From: an uncultured Porphyromonadaceae bacterium
GTDB taxonomy: Bacteria; Bacteroidota; Bacteroidia; Bacteroidales; Muribaculaceae
Length of the DNA stretch: 46,905 nt
Reading direction: 5' to 3'
NCBI GenBank assembly: GCA_947427285.1
Contig: CANEHE010000017.1
Coordinates: 1-46,905 of the forward strand
Program-made: the position numbers and the translations under genes
Part shown: positions 8,154 through 16,363 of the stretch, in pieces
How the letters are laid out: every line of letters starts with the position of its first letter
Numbering within the stretch: position 1 is the stretch's first letter
The notes under the pieces: generated by a model
What the model was told of the DNA's origin: nothing
The model's input: only the letters and a program-made list of their open reading frames with translations
Databases searched by the model: none

Positions 8154-9623
8154 TCACTGTTTTCTCCAACGGGCCAGACGATGGCGACGCAGGGCTTCCG
8201 GATTCTCCTCAGGGACAAACACGTAGGCACCGAGTGCGGGATTGCCGTCGGCAAGGCGGTTGAGGCCATCCATGTCGTAGAGTGAAAGCTGGTTCACGTA
8301 TGCCGGATTGCCTGCTCCGATGGCCGGAGAGTCTGGCTTGAGCCGATAGTTGAAGTAATAGTCGGAACGCACGGTGTAAAAGAGAGGATCTTCACCCCAG
8401 ATGCAGTCGATGAAGTTGTCATCGTCAGAACCTTCCGATTTCAGAAGGACATTTCGCAGAAATACTTCCGATCCTGTAAGGTCGCCTTCATTGATGTCGG
8501 TGCCGAGACCGTAGACTATGCTGTTCTCAAATGTGGCTCGCATGAATGGATTGGGGTTGGTGCCGTCATCGGTTCCTGTCGGCAGGCAGTGATACAGACT
8601 CAGCAATGGTTCGCTGACGGCAGCGAAGAGATAGTTGTTGGCGATGGTGCATTGAGTGAACTCATGCAGACCTCCTGTGAGGCGTACCACCGCCTCGGCG
8701 GCTTCGGAAAAGCATACACCGTAGGCATCTACTTTGGCATATCGGCTGTCAAGGACAGTCGACTGGGAGTTGTGGAGCCATGAATTCCGCAGAAGGAGCT
8801 TCTGGCGGTCGAGATTGCCGCATGAGTCGATACGGATCCCTTCTGAGGTGGAGCGCATATCGACATATTCCATCCGGTTTTCAAATGATCCGGAAGCGAA
8901 CCGGATTCCTGTCCATTGTCCGGCAAGAATATCGTATCCGACATCCGGAAGCACGTTGTCGAGACGGTCGCCGCGCATGTCGATCATCTTTCCCGGTTCT
9001 CCCACCGCATCGAGTCTGCCGTTTACTATCAGTTTGGCTTTATCATGGAATAGAAGCTTCACTCCCGGGTCGATCGAGAGGGTAACTCCTTCGGCCACTA
9101 CAAGCGAGTCGAACACCACGTATGGGCGTTCGGTGGTGAGTCGGGTGTCTTCGGTCAGAGTCAGATCGCGCAGTCGGGTCACATTCTGTCCGTATGCCTC
9201 TACCTGCACTTCCTGTTGTACGCCATTGGTTACGAATACAAGCTGATCTTCCACCAGATATGGTTCGTTGCCCTCGGTAGGGGGAATGAAGCATTCTACA
9301 AAAATATAGATGGAATCGCCACCCCGGATCTCAACATCATGAAACCGTTCGCCGCTCATTCCGTCTACATTGAGCTGGAAATCGGTCTCCGGATTTTTGA
9401 ATCCGATAGAGCTGATGTTAATCCCTTTCTTCGCTTTATTATAGACAAGAAGACGGGCGGTAGGAGTGCCTAAGTCGGTGAATACGGTGTCAAAACTTAA
9501 TGTGTCTGTCGAGAATGTGAGCACATCGTTTGAGGATGTGGTTATGTCATCATTGATGCATGAACTGACAACAAGACCGATACATGATATGATTGTGAAA
9601 ATGAAAATTCGCGCCTTAATCAT
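8154..9623 (-). CDS. Lipoprotein with right-handed parallel beta-helix
   Basis: A Bacteroidales outer-envelope lipoprotein of about 489 residues. The chosen start (MIKARIFIFTIISCIGLVVS) leads directly into the lipobox VVSSC; an alternative ATG lies at 9644. A start at 9785 would overlap lpxB and read through a tandem repeat. Residues ~20-150 form a beta-sandwich-like region (VLTFSTDTLSFDTVFTDLGT). Residues ~170-430 have the spaced hydrophobic repeats of a parallel beta-helix: GVTLSIDPGVKLLFHDKAKL, GQWTGIRFASGS, LLLRNSWLHNSQ, FTQCTIANNYLF. The end (PDSPAIGAGNPAY ... GALGAYVF-like) is a common choice-of-anchor/beta-helix ending. The function is unknown; surface polysaccharide binding is a guess. 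It converges on birA. Confidence 0.75.
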   Translation of the reverse strand: MIKARIFIFTIISCIGLVVSSCINDDITTSSNDVLTFSTDTLSFDTVFTDLGTPTARLLVYNKAKKGINISSIGFKNPETDFQLNVDGMSGERFHDVEIRGGDSIYIFVECFIPPTEGNEPYLVEDQLVFVTNGVQQEVQVEAYGQNVTRLRDLTLTEDTRLTTERPYVVFDSLVVAEGVTLSIDPGVKLLFHDKAKLIVNGRLDAVGEPGKMIDMRGDRLDNVLPDVGYDILAGQWTGIRFASGSFENRMEYVDMRSTSEGIRIDSCGNLDRQKLLLRNSWLHNSQSTVLDSRYAKVDAYGVCFSEAAEAVVRLTGGLHEFTQCTIANNYLFAAVSEPLLSLYHCLPTGTDDGTNPNPFMRATFENSIVYGLGTDINEGDLTGSEVFLRNVLLKSEGSDDDNFIDCIWGEDPLFYTVRSDYYFNYRLKPDSPAIGAGNPAYVNQLSLYDMDGLNRLADGNPALGAYVFVPEENPEALRRHRLARWRKQ

Positions 9624-9669
9624 ATACGAAAAACGCCGGTTCATACGTATTATTGTATGGCCCAATAGA

Positions 9670-9722
9670 GTACAGAAAGAGTACAGAGTATAAAGTACGG
9701 AGTACAAAGTAGGGAGTACTTT
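9670..9722. repeat. Seven-base tandem repeat between divergent genes
   Basis: Imperfect 7-nt units GTAC(A/G)(A/G)A run at 9670-9676 and then without a break from 9681 to 9722 (six units: GTACAGA, GTATAAA, GTACGGA, GTACAAA, GTAGGGA, GTACTTT). They fill the space between lpxB (+) and the beta-helix lipoprotein (-), where both promoters should be. Confidence 0.8.
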
Positions 9723-9740
9723 TTTAGACAAATAACCGAG

Positions 9741-11192
9741 ATGAAATATATGTTTATGGCCGGAGAGGCTTCCGGCGATCTTCATGCCTCCGCCCTCATC
9801 AGCTCAATCCGCGAACTGGACCCTGCTGCCGAATTTCGTTTTTTCGGAGGCGATCTCATGGCAAAGGCTGCCCGGAGAAATCCTGATCTGCATTATGACC
9901 GGATGAATGTGATGGGATTCTCCGAAGTGATCCGGAAATTGCCCCGCATTTACAGCAATCTGCGTCTTGCAAAAAATATACTTTCGGATTTTCGACCTGA
10001 TGTGCTTGTCCTTGTGGATTATCCCGGCTTCAATCTCAAGTTGGCCCGGTATGCTTCCCGTCTCGGTATACGTGTCGACTGGTATATATCTCCGAAGGTA
10101 TGGGCCTGGAAAGAGTATCGTGTCCGGAAAATAAAGAAATATGTCACCTCATTATATTCCATACTTCCCTTCGAGGTGCCTTTTTATGCGCGTCATGGCT
10201 ATAAGGTGACTTACGTGGGTAATCCATCTGTTCAGGAGATGGACTACGCATTGTCGCATCTTCCTCCTGTCCGTCATTTCAGAGAACGTCAGGGACTTGG
10301 AGGTGATGAGAGACCAATAATAGCTCTGCTGCCGGGATCACGCAAGGGTGAGATAAGAAATAACCTTCACCTCATGATAGAGGCAGCCAAACGTTTCCCG
10401 GAATTCAGGTATGTGGTTGCCGCCGCTCCCTCTGTGCCTGAAAGATTTTATCGTGAGGTGGCACAGGATCCGGGACTTCCGGTGGTGTTCGGCTGCACTC
10501 CCACTCTGTTGAAGTATTCCCGTGCCGCTGTGGTCACATCCGGCACCGCTACGCTTGAGACTGCTCTTATAGGAACTCCGCAGGTAGTGTGCTACCGTGC
10601 GAACGGCAGAAAACTGTCGTATAAGATCATGGAGAAACTTCTGAAAGTGAAGTACGTTTCCCTTCCCAACCTTATTGTGGGCAATCAGGTTGTTCCAGAG
10701 CTTCTGGTGCATCACTGCACGGTCGACAGTATCGCCCGCGAGCTTTCTGCACTTCTCCAGAATTCTCCTCAGCGCGAATGGCAGGTGAACAGTTACAAGG
10801 CGATGCGTCGCAAACTCGGCACATCGGTGGCATCGAAGTTTGCTGCCGACCTGATTGTCGATTCCCTCAAGGCACAGCCAACTGTTCCCGATGAGAAGGA
10901 TGTGTCTATGGAAGATGAGAAATCTCCACGTGTTCCGCGTCGTCGTCCCCGTAGACGTCCTAAGCCGGAGTCGCACCCGGAAGAGGAAACATCCGTTGCA
11001 GAGACTTCTGTTGCCCCGCGCGTTCGTCGTCGCAGACCCCGGCCTAAGAAAGAGGTCACTACGGAAAGCACTCCTTCCAATGGAATGGAAGTGCAGCCTG
11101 ATTCAAAAGAGAAGGCATCCGGTGACACTCCTCGTCGCAGACCCCGACGTCGTCGTCCGAAGCCTGATCCCGAAATAACAAAGGCCGAATAG
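9741..11192 (+). CDS. lpxB: Lipid-A-disaccharide synthase with an Arg/Pro-rich C-terminal tail
   Basis: LpxB joins UDP-2,3-diacylglucosamine and 2,3-diacylglucosamine-1-phosphate to form the lipid A disaccharide at the inner membrane. Residues 1-~378 are a full-length GT19 enzyme: MAGEASGDLHAS at the start, VDYPGFNLKLA, YISPKVWAWKEYR, LLPGSRKGEI (~195), SGTATLETAL (~272), NLIVGNQVVPELL. Unusually, about 105 more residues follow the normal end. The tail is low-complexity and strongly basic, with three related blocks (PRRRPRRRPKP, PRVRRRRPRPKK, PRRRPRRRRPKP) separated by acidic/Ser/Thr linkers. The frame is uninterrupted and composition matches the gene, so it is not a frameshift artefact. The tail's role is unknown; binding to anionic lipid or nucleic acid is possible. 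Confidence 0.95.
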   Translation: MKYMFMAGEASGDLHASALISSIRELDPAAEFRFFGGDLMAKAARRNPDLHYDRMNVMGFSEVIRKLPRIYSNLRLAKNILSDFRPDVLVLVDYPGFNLKLARYASRLGIRVDWYISPKVWAWKEYRVRKIKKYVTSLYSILPFEVPFYARHGYKVTYVGNPSVQEMDYALSHLPPVRHFRERQGLGGDERPIIALLPGSRKGEIRNNLHLMIEAAKRFPEFRYVVAAAPSVPERFYREVAQDPGLPVVFGCTPTLLKYSRAAVVTSGTATLETALIGTPQVVCYRANGRKLSYKIMEKLLKVKYVSLPNLIVGNQVVPELLVHHCTVDSIARELSALLQNSPQREWQVNSYKAMRRKLGTSVASKFAADLIVDSLKAQPTVPDEKDVSMEDEKSPRVPRRRPRRRPKPESHPEEETSVAETSVAPRVRRRRPRPKKEVTTESTPSNGMEVQPDSKEKASGDTPRRRPRRRRPKPDPEITKAE

Positions 11193-11200
11193 TCAGGCTT
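11160..11200. terminator. Weak inverted repeat between converging lpxB and tatD
   Basis: AAGCCTGA (11160-11167) and TCAGGCTT (11193-11200) can pair across a 25-nt loop spanning the lpxB stop. It sits in a 9-nt convergent gap, but the long loop and lack of a T-run make it a weak candidate. Confidence 0.3.
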
Positions 11201-11201
11201 A

Positions 11202-11972
11202 TTATAGTAGGAAAAGTTTTCTGGCGTTCAGATCGGTCATACGTTCCGTTTCTTCGGTTGTGATGCCAAGAAGTTCACTTACTTTACTGCATACATTTGT
11301 GATGTATGCGCTTTCGTTGCGTTTTCCGCGGTGGGGGACAGGTGCCAGATAGGGTGAATCTGTTTCCAATACAATCCGGTCTATGCCTATTGTTGGAATG
11401 GCGGCATGAAGGTCGCGGGCATTCTTGAATGTCACCACTCCGTTTATGCCGAAAAAAACCTCCGGGACGGCCGATAGGATTCTGGCGGCATCTTCCTCAC
11501 TGCCGGTAAAACTGTGGAATACCATCTTTGGAAGTGGCTTGTGTAGCTGGCTGATAACATCCAACGTCTCGTCAAGGCCGTTCCGGCAGTGGATTATCGC
11601 GGGAAGTCTACGTGTGGATGCTTCCGACAGTTGCATTGCGAGGCATTCCATCTGCTGGTCGCGGTAGGTGGTATCCCAATACAGGTCAATGCCTACTTCT
11701 CCTACTGCCACGCATCCTGGTTCGTCAAGATGCTGGAGAAGTCGGGTTGTGTTCTCTCTCCAAGAGTAATCGACCGATGTGGGATGCAGACCCCAGGCGG
11801 TGAATATATGTTCGGGATAATCGTGTCGTATTGCCTGCAACAGTTCTGCCGTCTCAATGTCGACGTTTGGCATAACCATCTTGTCAATTCCGGCCTCGAT
11901 GGCACGGAGAATGACATCTTCACGGTCTGCATCGAATTCGGGGAGATACAGATGAGTATGTGTGTCGGTCAT
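11202..11972 (-). CDS. TatD-family metal-dependent hydrolase (3'-5' DNase/RNase type)
   Basis: A 256-residue amidohydrolase-fold protein. Metal-binding motifs appear in order: TDTHTHLYLPEFD at the N-terminus (HxH), GEVGIDLYWD (~92), IIHCRN (~127), VFHSFTG (~151) and the closing LETDSPYLAPVPHRGKRN (~203). Family members (TatD, YcfH, YjjV) are Mg-dependent exonucleases; the physiological substrate here is not known. Its ATG overlaps the stop of the upstream polyprenyl synthase by four bases, so it is the last gene of a three-gene operon, and it converges on lpxB. Confidence 0.9.
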   Translation of the reverse strand: MTDTHTHLYLPEFDADREDVILRAIEAGIDKMVMPNVDIETAELLQAIRHDYPEHIFTAWGLHPTSVDYSWRENTTRLLQHLDEPGCVAVGEVGIDLYWDTTYRDQQMECLAMQLSEASTRRLPAIIHCRNGLDETLDVISQLHKPLPKMVFHSFTGSEEDAARILSAVPEVFFGINGVVTFKNARDLHAAIPTIGIDRIVLETDSPYLAPVPHRGKRNESAYITNVCSKVSELLGITTEETERMTDLNARKLFLL

Positions 11973-12937
11973 CTGCGGCGGTCGATAAGTTTCTCAACAA
12001 GTTTCTCAAAACTTCGTTGCCCCTCTTCCGACATCCCAGTGGAGCGTACAGCACGGAGAGCCTTATGGCTGTAAAATTCGATATTTTCGCGGCAGAGATC
12101 GGGAATACCGGCCTGCTCATATATTTTCCGCACTGTCTTTATTCGGAGTTCTCCATCCGATATATTCATGGCATCGTGCAATGCCTGCGCTTCTGCACCG
12201 CCACGTTCCATGACACTCACCGTAAGAAACGTCTTCTTACGGTTGAGCACATCTCCGCCGATCGGCTTGCCGAATGTGGCCGGATCGCCAAACATGTCGA
12301 GCCAGTCGTCTTGAATCTGGAAAGCCAACCCTAACATATATCCGTATTGCTCCATCAGTGAACAATCTTTCTCGGAAGCCTCGGCTATAATTGCCCCTAT
12401 GGCCGCTGCGGCACCCAGGAGTGCTCCAGTCTTTTTCCCTATCATGTCAAGATAGCTTTCCGCACTGACTACATCCATCTGTTCGAAATCCATGTCAAGA
12501 CACTGACCTTCATAGACGGCGATGGCCATGCGGTTGAATGTGTCAAGCACGCGGCGGAGTACGACGTCCGGTACCGTGCTCACCATCTGTGTAGCCAACG
12601 TAAGCATTGTGTCGCCAGAAAGGATGGCAGTGTTCTCATCCCATTTCTTATGGACGGTCGGACGTCCACGCCGGAGATCGCTGCGGTCCATCACATCATC
12701 ATGAAGGAGAGTGAAATTATGAAACATCTCTATTCCTGTTGCCGGGATCAGAGCTTTCTGCGCTGTCGTTCCGAATGCTTCGGAGGCCATCAATGTCAGT
12801 ACAGGTCTGATGCGTTTGCCCCCTTTCTGTAGACCATACTCTATAGGGAGATATAGATTAGTCGGAGTTGCCGCTCCATATCCAAGTCCTGCGATAGACT
12901 CTTCCACCATGTATGTGTAGTCACTGACGCTTTTCAT
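11969..12937 (-). CDS. Polyprenyl diphosphate synthase (farnesyl/geranylgeranyl type)
   Basis: A trans-isoprenyl diphosphate synthase of about 322 residues that condenses IPP with allylic diphosphates. Motifs are LQKGGKRIRPVL, the first Asp-rich motif LLHDDVMDRSDLRRG, GDTMLTLA, EGQCLDMDFE, GKKTGALL, and the second Asp-rich motif FQIQDDWLDMFGD followed by GKPIGGDVLNRKKTFL. The start is the ATG complementary to 12935-12937 (MKSVSDYTY); a longer frame to 13030 would overlap the upstream lipoprotein gene. Two residues before the first DDxxD lies a small/aromatic FTLLHDD segment, which does not clearly settle chain length. It lies between a lipoprotein gene (22-nt gap) and tatD (4-nt overlap). Confidence 0.9.
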   Translation of the reverse strand: MKSVSDYTYMVEESIAGLGYGAATPTNLYLPIEYGLQKGGKRIRPVLTLMASEAFGTTAQKALIPATGIEMFHNFTLLHDDVMDRSDLRRGRPTVHKKWDENTAILSGDTMLTLATQMVSTVPDVVLRRVLDTFNRMAIAVYEGQCLDMDFEQMDVVSAESYLDMIGKKTGALLGAAAAIGAIIAEASEKDCSLMEQYGYMLGLAFQIQDDWLDMFGDPATFGKPIGGDVLNRKKTFLTVSVMERGGAEAQALHDAMNISDGELRIKTVRKIYEQAGIPDLCRENIEFYSHKALRAVRSTGMSEEGQRSFEKLVEKLIDRRR

Positions 12938-12959
12938 AACTGCATGCTTTTTATCGATT

Positions 12960-13562
12960 TCACTCCTCCGGAAGATTTGAGAACCGTGTATAGACTTCCT
13001 CGCTGATGCCATTGCCATGTTCCATCTCAAGAGCCGCTTTCAGCCCCTTGACAAAACGACGGTAAGTATCAGGATCAGATTTGCATGCTTTCTTGAATTC
13101 GGCTATTTCCGCAGAAATATCCTGCACGCTCATCTTACGGCTACGGATATTGTTGATATACTCCACACCGAGTTGGTATCCCATTTGCTGGGGATTTACC
13201 TGTGCCGCCATACCGTAAAGCCGCATCTTCTCAGGCAGCGGGAGTGACTGGCTGTATGTATCGTATGCATTTGCGTATGACGCCAGATCGGCATCACGAT
13301 AATGCTCATAAGGATAAAGAGTGGCAGTTGCAAGAGAATCTATTCTGGCACCTTCTATCTTACCCAAAGCCGCATCGCAGATAAAACGAGCCACACTGTC
13401 GGCCGGCACACGCTCCATCATGAATGCTATGCGGCCTGCGTCACCGATTTTGTCAAAATTCTCCGGGAAACCATTTTCAGAGCCATTGCTACTGCAACCT
13501 GTCAAGACTACTGCCAGATATCCCATGGCCACTAAAGAGCCAAATCTGCCGTATAATGCCAT
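12960..13562 (-). CDS. Lipoprotein of unknown function, first gene of the polyprenyl synthase-tatD operon
   Basis: I do not recognise a family. The protein has about 200 residues if it starts at MALYGRFGS, or 211 from an ATG at 13595. A signal peptide ends in the lipobox VVLTGC (Cys about residue 23 of the shorter form). The mature part is helical and charged, with DAGRIAFMMERVPADSVARF and a YPYEHYRDADLASYANAYD region, then a basic C-terminal half (EFKKACKSDPDTYRRFVKGL). There are no TM segments and no Cys beyond the lipobox and two others. It precedes the prenyl synthase by 22 nt and shares its transcript. An outer-membrane or periplasmic anchor is inferred from the lipobox only. Confidence 0.72.
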   Translation of the reverse strand: MALYGRFGSLVAMGYLAVVLTGCSSNGSENGFPENFDKIGDAGRIAFMMERVPADSVARFICDAALGKIEGARIDSLATATLYPYEHYRDADLASYANAYDTYSQSLPLPEKMRLYGMAAQVNPQQMGYQLGVEYINNIRSRKMSVQDISAEIAEFKKACKSDPDTYRRFVKGLKAALEMEHGNGISEEVYTRFSNLPEE

Positions 13563-13645
13563 AAATCCTTGATTATCATTAGAGACTTTTGTCATGGCTT
13601 ATTCCGGATAAAAACCGGTAAAGTCCATGACGGTATAAAATTGCG

Positions 13646-13653
13646 CAAAAATA
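13646..13653 (-). promoter_or_regulatory. Probable -7 box of the lipoprotein-prenyl synthase-tatD operon
   Basis: TATTTTTG on the minus strand matches TAnnTTTG. No good -33 box is seen at 19-20 nt. Confidence 0.5.
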
Positions 13654-13675
13654 ATAAAAAAAGAGATAAAAAGGA

Positions 13676-13705
13676 TTGTTATGTCCCGGAAAAGTATTAA
13701 CTTCG
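13676..13705 (+). promoter_or_regulatory. Probable promoter of tRNA-Ser(GGA)
   Basis: TTG (13676-13678), 19-nt spacer, TAACTTCG (13698-13705), one base off TAnnTTTG. It would give a leader of about 70 nt before the tRNA. Confidence 0.45.
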
Positions 13706-13784
13706 CACCGTCAAATACAGATGGCCTTTTAAATTTCGATTATAACGAAGGCAGTAAAGAGAAATTGACAAAAATTTTTAATTT

Positions 13785-13872
13785 GGAGTGGTGCTCGAGT
13801 GGCTGAAGAGGCACGCCTGGAAAGCGTGTAAGCGGCAAAACCGCTTCCCGAGTTCGAATCTCGGTCACTCCG
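13785..13872 (+). tRNA. tRNA-Ser(GGA)
   Basis: An 88-nt class II tRNA. Acceptor GGAGTGG pairs with TCACTCC (last pair G-T). The anticodon stem-loop CACGC-CTGGAAA-GCGTG reads GGA. There is a long variable arm (AGCGGCAAAACCGCTT) and a T-loop GAG-TTCGAAT-CTC. The discriminator is G. CCA is not fully encoded. Confidence 0.96.
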
Positions 13873-13878
13873 CAAGGT

Positions 13879-13926
13879 AAAACGCTAATACTCAGACAAT
13901 ATTTGGATGAGCTTGGCGTTTTTTCT
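13879..13926 (+). terminator. Terminator after tRNA-Ser(GGA)
   Basis: AAAACGC (13879-13885) pairs with GCGTTTT (13916-13922), with an inner ACTCA/TGAG pair, and a T-rich run follows. Bases 13927-14105 beyond it show no supported gene. Confidence 0.55.
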
Positions 13927-14105
13927 TTGCTTTTGGCCCTCCCGAGTAGCTTGAAAATACTCGCAATGCCGAAAGTTGGAGGAAAAGTCGCGAAAGTCAA
14001 CAGTGTTTTAATGGAGATTAAAAGGCAGTTAAATAGCTGTGTCCGAAAAACACCGAAAAATGTACTTTTCGTTTTGCCGATTATATGCAGGTCGGAAAAA
14101 TTCAG

Positions 14106-14113
14106 TAATTTTG
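14106..14113 (+). promoter_or_regulatory. -7 box upstream of the cobalamin riboswitch
   Basis: TAATTTTG lies immediately before the riboswitch, which fits a transcription start near 14120. No convincing -33 box. Confidence 0.6.
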
Positions 14114-14275
14114 CAGCCGCATGTGAGCCCGGTGACGGGAACAGGGTGAGAATCCCTCCGACAGAGCCGCTGCTGTGATTCTCCGATGCTTCCTTATGTA
14201 TTGTGTCACTGGATGAAAATGTCTGGGAAGGCCAATAAGGAAGGGGAGATAAGTCAGAAGACCGGCCGGATGCTC
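14114..14275 (+). promoter_or_regulatory. Cobalamin (adenosylcobalamin) riboswitch
   Basis: The conserved core is visible in order: GGGAACAGGGTGAGAATCC, GACAG, GCTGCTGTGA (14138-14180), then CACTGGATGAAAATG and GGGAAGGCC (14207-14233), and finally the B12 box AAGTCAGAAGACCGGCC (14251-14267). It lies between the -7 box and the start of the BtuB-like receptor, so it should shut the operon down when cobalamin is plentiful. Confidence 0.95.
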
Positions 14276-14317
14276 ATGCCTCGCAACTTTCGGTACTTAA
14301 AGTTACTCAGGCTATTC

Positions 14318-16363
14318 ATGATCCGATATATTTCACAGGTTGTCATTGCTGCGGTGATTATGTCTCATCTGAGCATGGCGGCGGAAGAGAAGAGAGATTC
14401 GGCACAGACATTGCCCGACTTCATTGTGATGGGAAGTCTGCGTCCGGACAATGAGGTCATACCGGCTCAACGTCTGGACGGAAAGGCTCTTGATCAGCTC
14501 AACTCACACAATGTGGCTGATGCCATACGTTATTTCTCCGGTGCTCAGATCAAGGATTACGGGGGGGTCGGAGGCGTGAAAACGGTCGACATACGTTCGA
14601 TGGGTACTAATCATTTAGGTGTGTTCTACGACGGAATACAACTCGGAAACGCACAGAACGGACAGATAGATCTCGGGAAATTCTCTCTCGACAATATCGA
14701 GGAGATCTCTCTCTACAACGGTCAGAAAAGCGATATATTCCAGTCGGCTAAGGATTTCGGTTCGGCAGGTACCATTTATCTCCGTACGCGTCAGCCCCGT
14801 TTCCCGGGAAAGAAACGTTTCAATCTGAACATCACTTTCCGTACGGGCAGTTTCGGTCTGGCAAATCCATCCGTCAGATTCGAATACAAACTGTCGGACC
14901 GTATTTCGGCTTCGGTCAATGCCGAGTATACCTCTGCCACGGGACGATATAAATTCAGATACCGTAAGATTTTTCCTGATGGAAGCGTGGCCTGGGACAC
15001 TACTGCTGTCCGTAAGAACGGGGATATCCATTCCCTGCGGCTTGAGGCGGGTCTATTCGGACGCCTTGACGGCGGACGCTGGCATGCCAAAGTGTATTAC
15101 TATGATAGTGAGAAGGGGATTCCCGGCGCGATAGTCAACAATGTCTGGAAAAATTCGCAGCGGCAATGGGACCGCAACTTCTTCGCACAAGGTAGCTGGC
15201 AGAAAAGTCTGTCGGATAAATTCGACCTTATGGCCAATGCCAAGTATGCCCGCGACTACATGCGATATCTGAATCCGGACACCACGCTGATGTATATCGA
15301 CAATAAATTCTGGCAGGATGAGACATATCTGTCGCTTGCGGCCAGATATGAGATTCTGCATGATTGGGATGTCTCGATGGCGGCCGATTGGCAGTGGAAT
15401 GCGCTTGACGCCACTCTTGTCAACTTCGTCGAGCCACAACGTCACACTCTCCTTGTCTCTGCCGCAACTGCATGGCGATGGAATGGTCTGAAAGCCCAGG
15501 GTAGTCTTCTCGGCACATTTGTATTCGACCGCTCCAGAATAATATCCGGCAATGAGAATCTGGGTACACGCAGAAAGCGTTTCCATGAGTTCACACCCGC
15601 AGTGTTTCTCTCATGGCAGCCGTTTGCCGACCGACAGTTCAATCTCCGTGCGTTCTACAAGAAGATCTTCCGTATGCCGACCTTCAATGATTTGTATTAT
15701 ACCGATATAGGTAATGCCGATCTGAAACCTGAGTATGTCAGTCAATATAACGTCGGAGCTGTATATGACTTCTTTTTCACCCGCTCCGTGTTCCGTTCGT
15801 TCCATCTTTCTATAGATGGGTATCACAATCGTATCACTGACAAGATAATCGCCGTTCCCAAAGGTACAGGCCAATACCGTTGGATGATGATGAATATCGG
15901 CAAGGTGCGTATCTGGGGCATTGACTTCACGGCCTCAACTGAGATATCGCTTCCAAAAGGAATCACTCTCAACGGACGTCTTAACTATACCTTCCAGCGT
16001 GCGATGGATTATTCCGACCCTTCAGACAATCAGGATGCCGCCGGCACTTACAGGGGACAGATCGCATATATCCCTAAGCACAGCGGATCGGCTGTAGTGG
16101 GCGGTTACTGGTGGAGGTTCAATCTCAACTACTCGTTCATATATGTCGGGGAACGTTGGCACAACAGTTCCAACATTCCGGTCAATTACGAACAGCCCTG
16201 GTACACACACGATCTTTCAGTAAGTTATACGCAGCCTATAGGCCGGACGCGTCTCCGGACCACATTGGAGATAAATAATCTGTTTAATCAGCAATATGAG
16301 GTGATTCTCAATTATCCGATGCCTGGCACCAACTTCAAACTTATTCTTCAGTTCGATATATGA
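14318..16363 (+). CDS. btuB: TonB-dependent outer-membrane receptor, BtuB-like (cobalamin uptake)
   Basis: A TonB-dependent 22-strand barrel of about 681 residues that would move cobalamin or corrinoids across the outer membrane. The open frame reaches back to 14186, but that start lies inside the riboswitch. ATG 14318 (MIRYISQVVIAAVIMSHLS) gives a signal peptide; ATG 14276 is an alternative. The plug domain spans about residues 35-160 with VADAIRYFSGAQIKDYGGVG and TVDIRSMGTNHLGVFYDGI. The barrel ends with aromatic FKLILQFDI. The riboswitch and the BtuG-like partner, whose ATG overlaps this stop by four bases, identify the substrate class better than the barrel sequence itself. Confidence 0.9.
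   Translation: MIRYISQVVIAAVIMSHLSMAAEEKRDSAQTLPDFIVMGSLRPDNEVIPAQRLDGKALDQLNSHNVADAIRYFSGAQIKDYGGVGGVKTVDIRSMGTNHLGVFYDGIQLGNAQNGQIDLGKFSLDNIEEISLYNGQKSDIFQSAKDFGSAGTIYLRTRQPRFPGKKRFNLNITFRTGSFGLANPSVRFEYKLSDRISASVNAEYTSATGRYKFRYRKIFPDGSVAWDTTAVRKNGDIHSLRLEAGLFGRLDGGRWHAKVYYYDSEKGIPGAIVNNVWKNSQRQWDRNFFAQGSWQKSLSDKFDLMANAKYARDYMRYLNPDTTLMYIDNKFWQDETYLSLAARYEILHDWDVSMAADWQWNALDATLVNFVEPQRHTLLVSAATAWRWNGLKAQGSLLGTFVFDRSRIISGNENLGTRRKRFHEFTPAVFLSWQPFADRQFNLRAFYKKIFRMPTFNDLYYTDIGNADLKPEYVSQYNVGAVYDFFFTRSVFRSFHLSIDGYHNRITDKIIAVPKGTGQYRWMMMNIGKVRIWGIDFTASTEISLPKGITLNGRLNYTFQRAMDYSDPSDNQDAAGTYRGQIAYIPKHSGSAVVGGYWWRFNLNYSFIYVGERWHNSSNIPVNYEQPWYTHDLSVSYTQPIGRTRLRTTLEINNLFNQQYEVILNYPMPGTNFKLILQFDI

Noticed and set aside
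9670..9722. CRISPR-like array
   Set aside because: Units are 7 nt with no spacers.
9624..9785. N-terminal extension of the beta-helix lipoprotein to 9785
   Set aside because: It would translate the 7-bp repeat and overlap lpxB; a start at 9623 leads straight to the lipobox.
13740..14000. 86-residue minus-strand frame with TEIRTREAVLPLTRFPG
   Set aside because: Complement of tRNA-Ser(GGA); a tRNA shadow.
13903..14178. 91-residue plus-strand frame before the riboswitch
   Set aside because: No family features, and it runs into the cobalamin riboswitch core.
14186..14317. Longer N-terminus for the BtuB-like receptor
   Set aside because: These bases form the riboswitch with its B12 box; translation from there would be inconsistent with the signal peptide at 14318.
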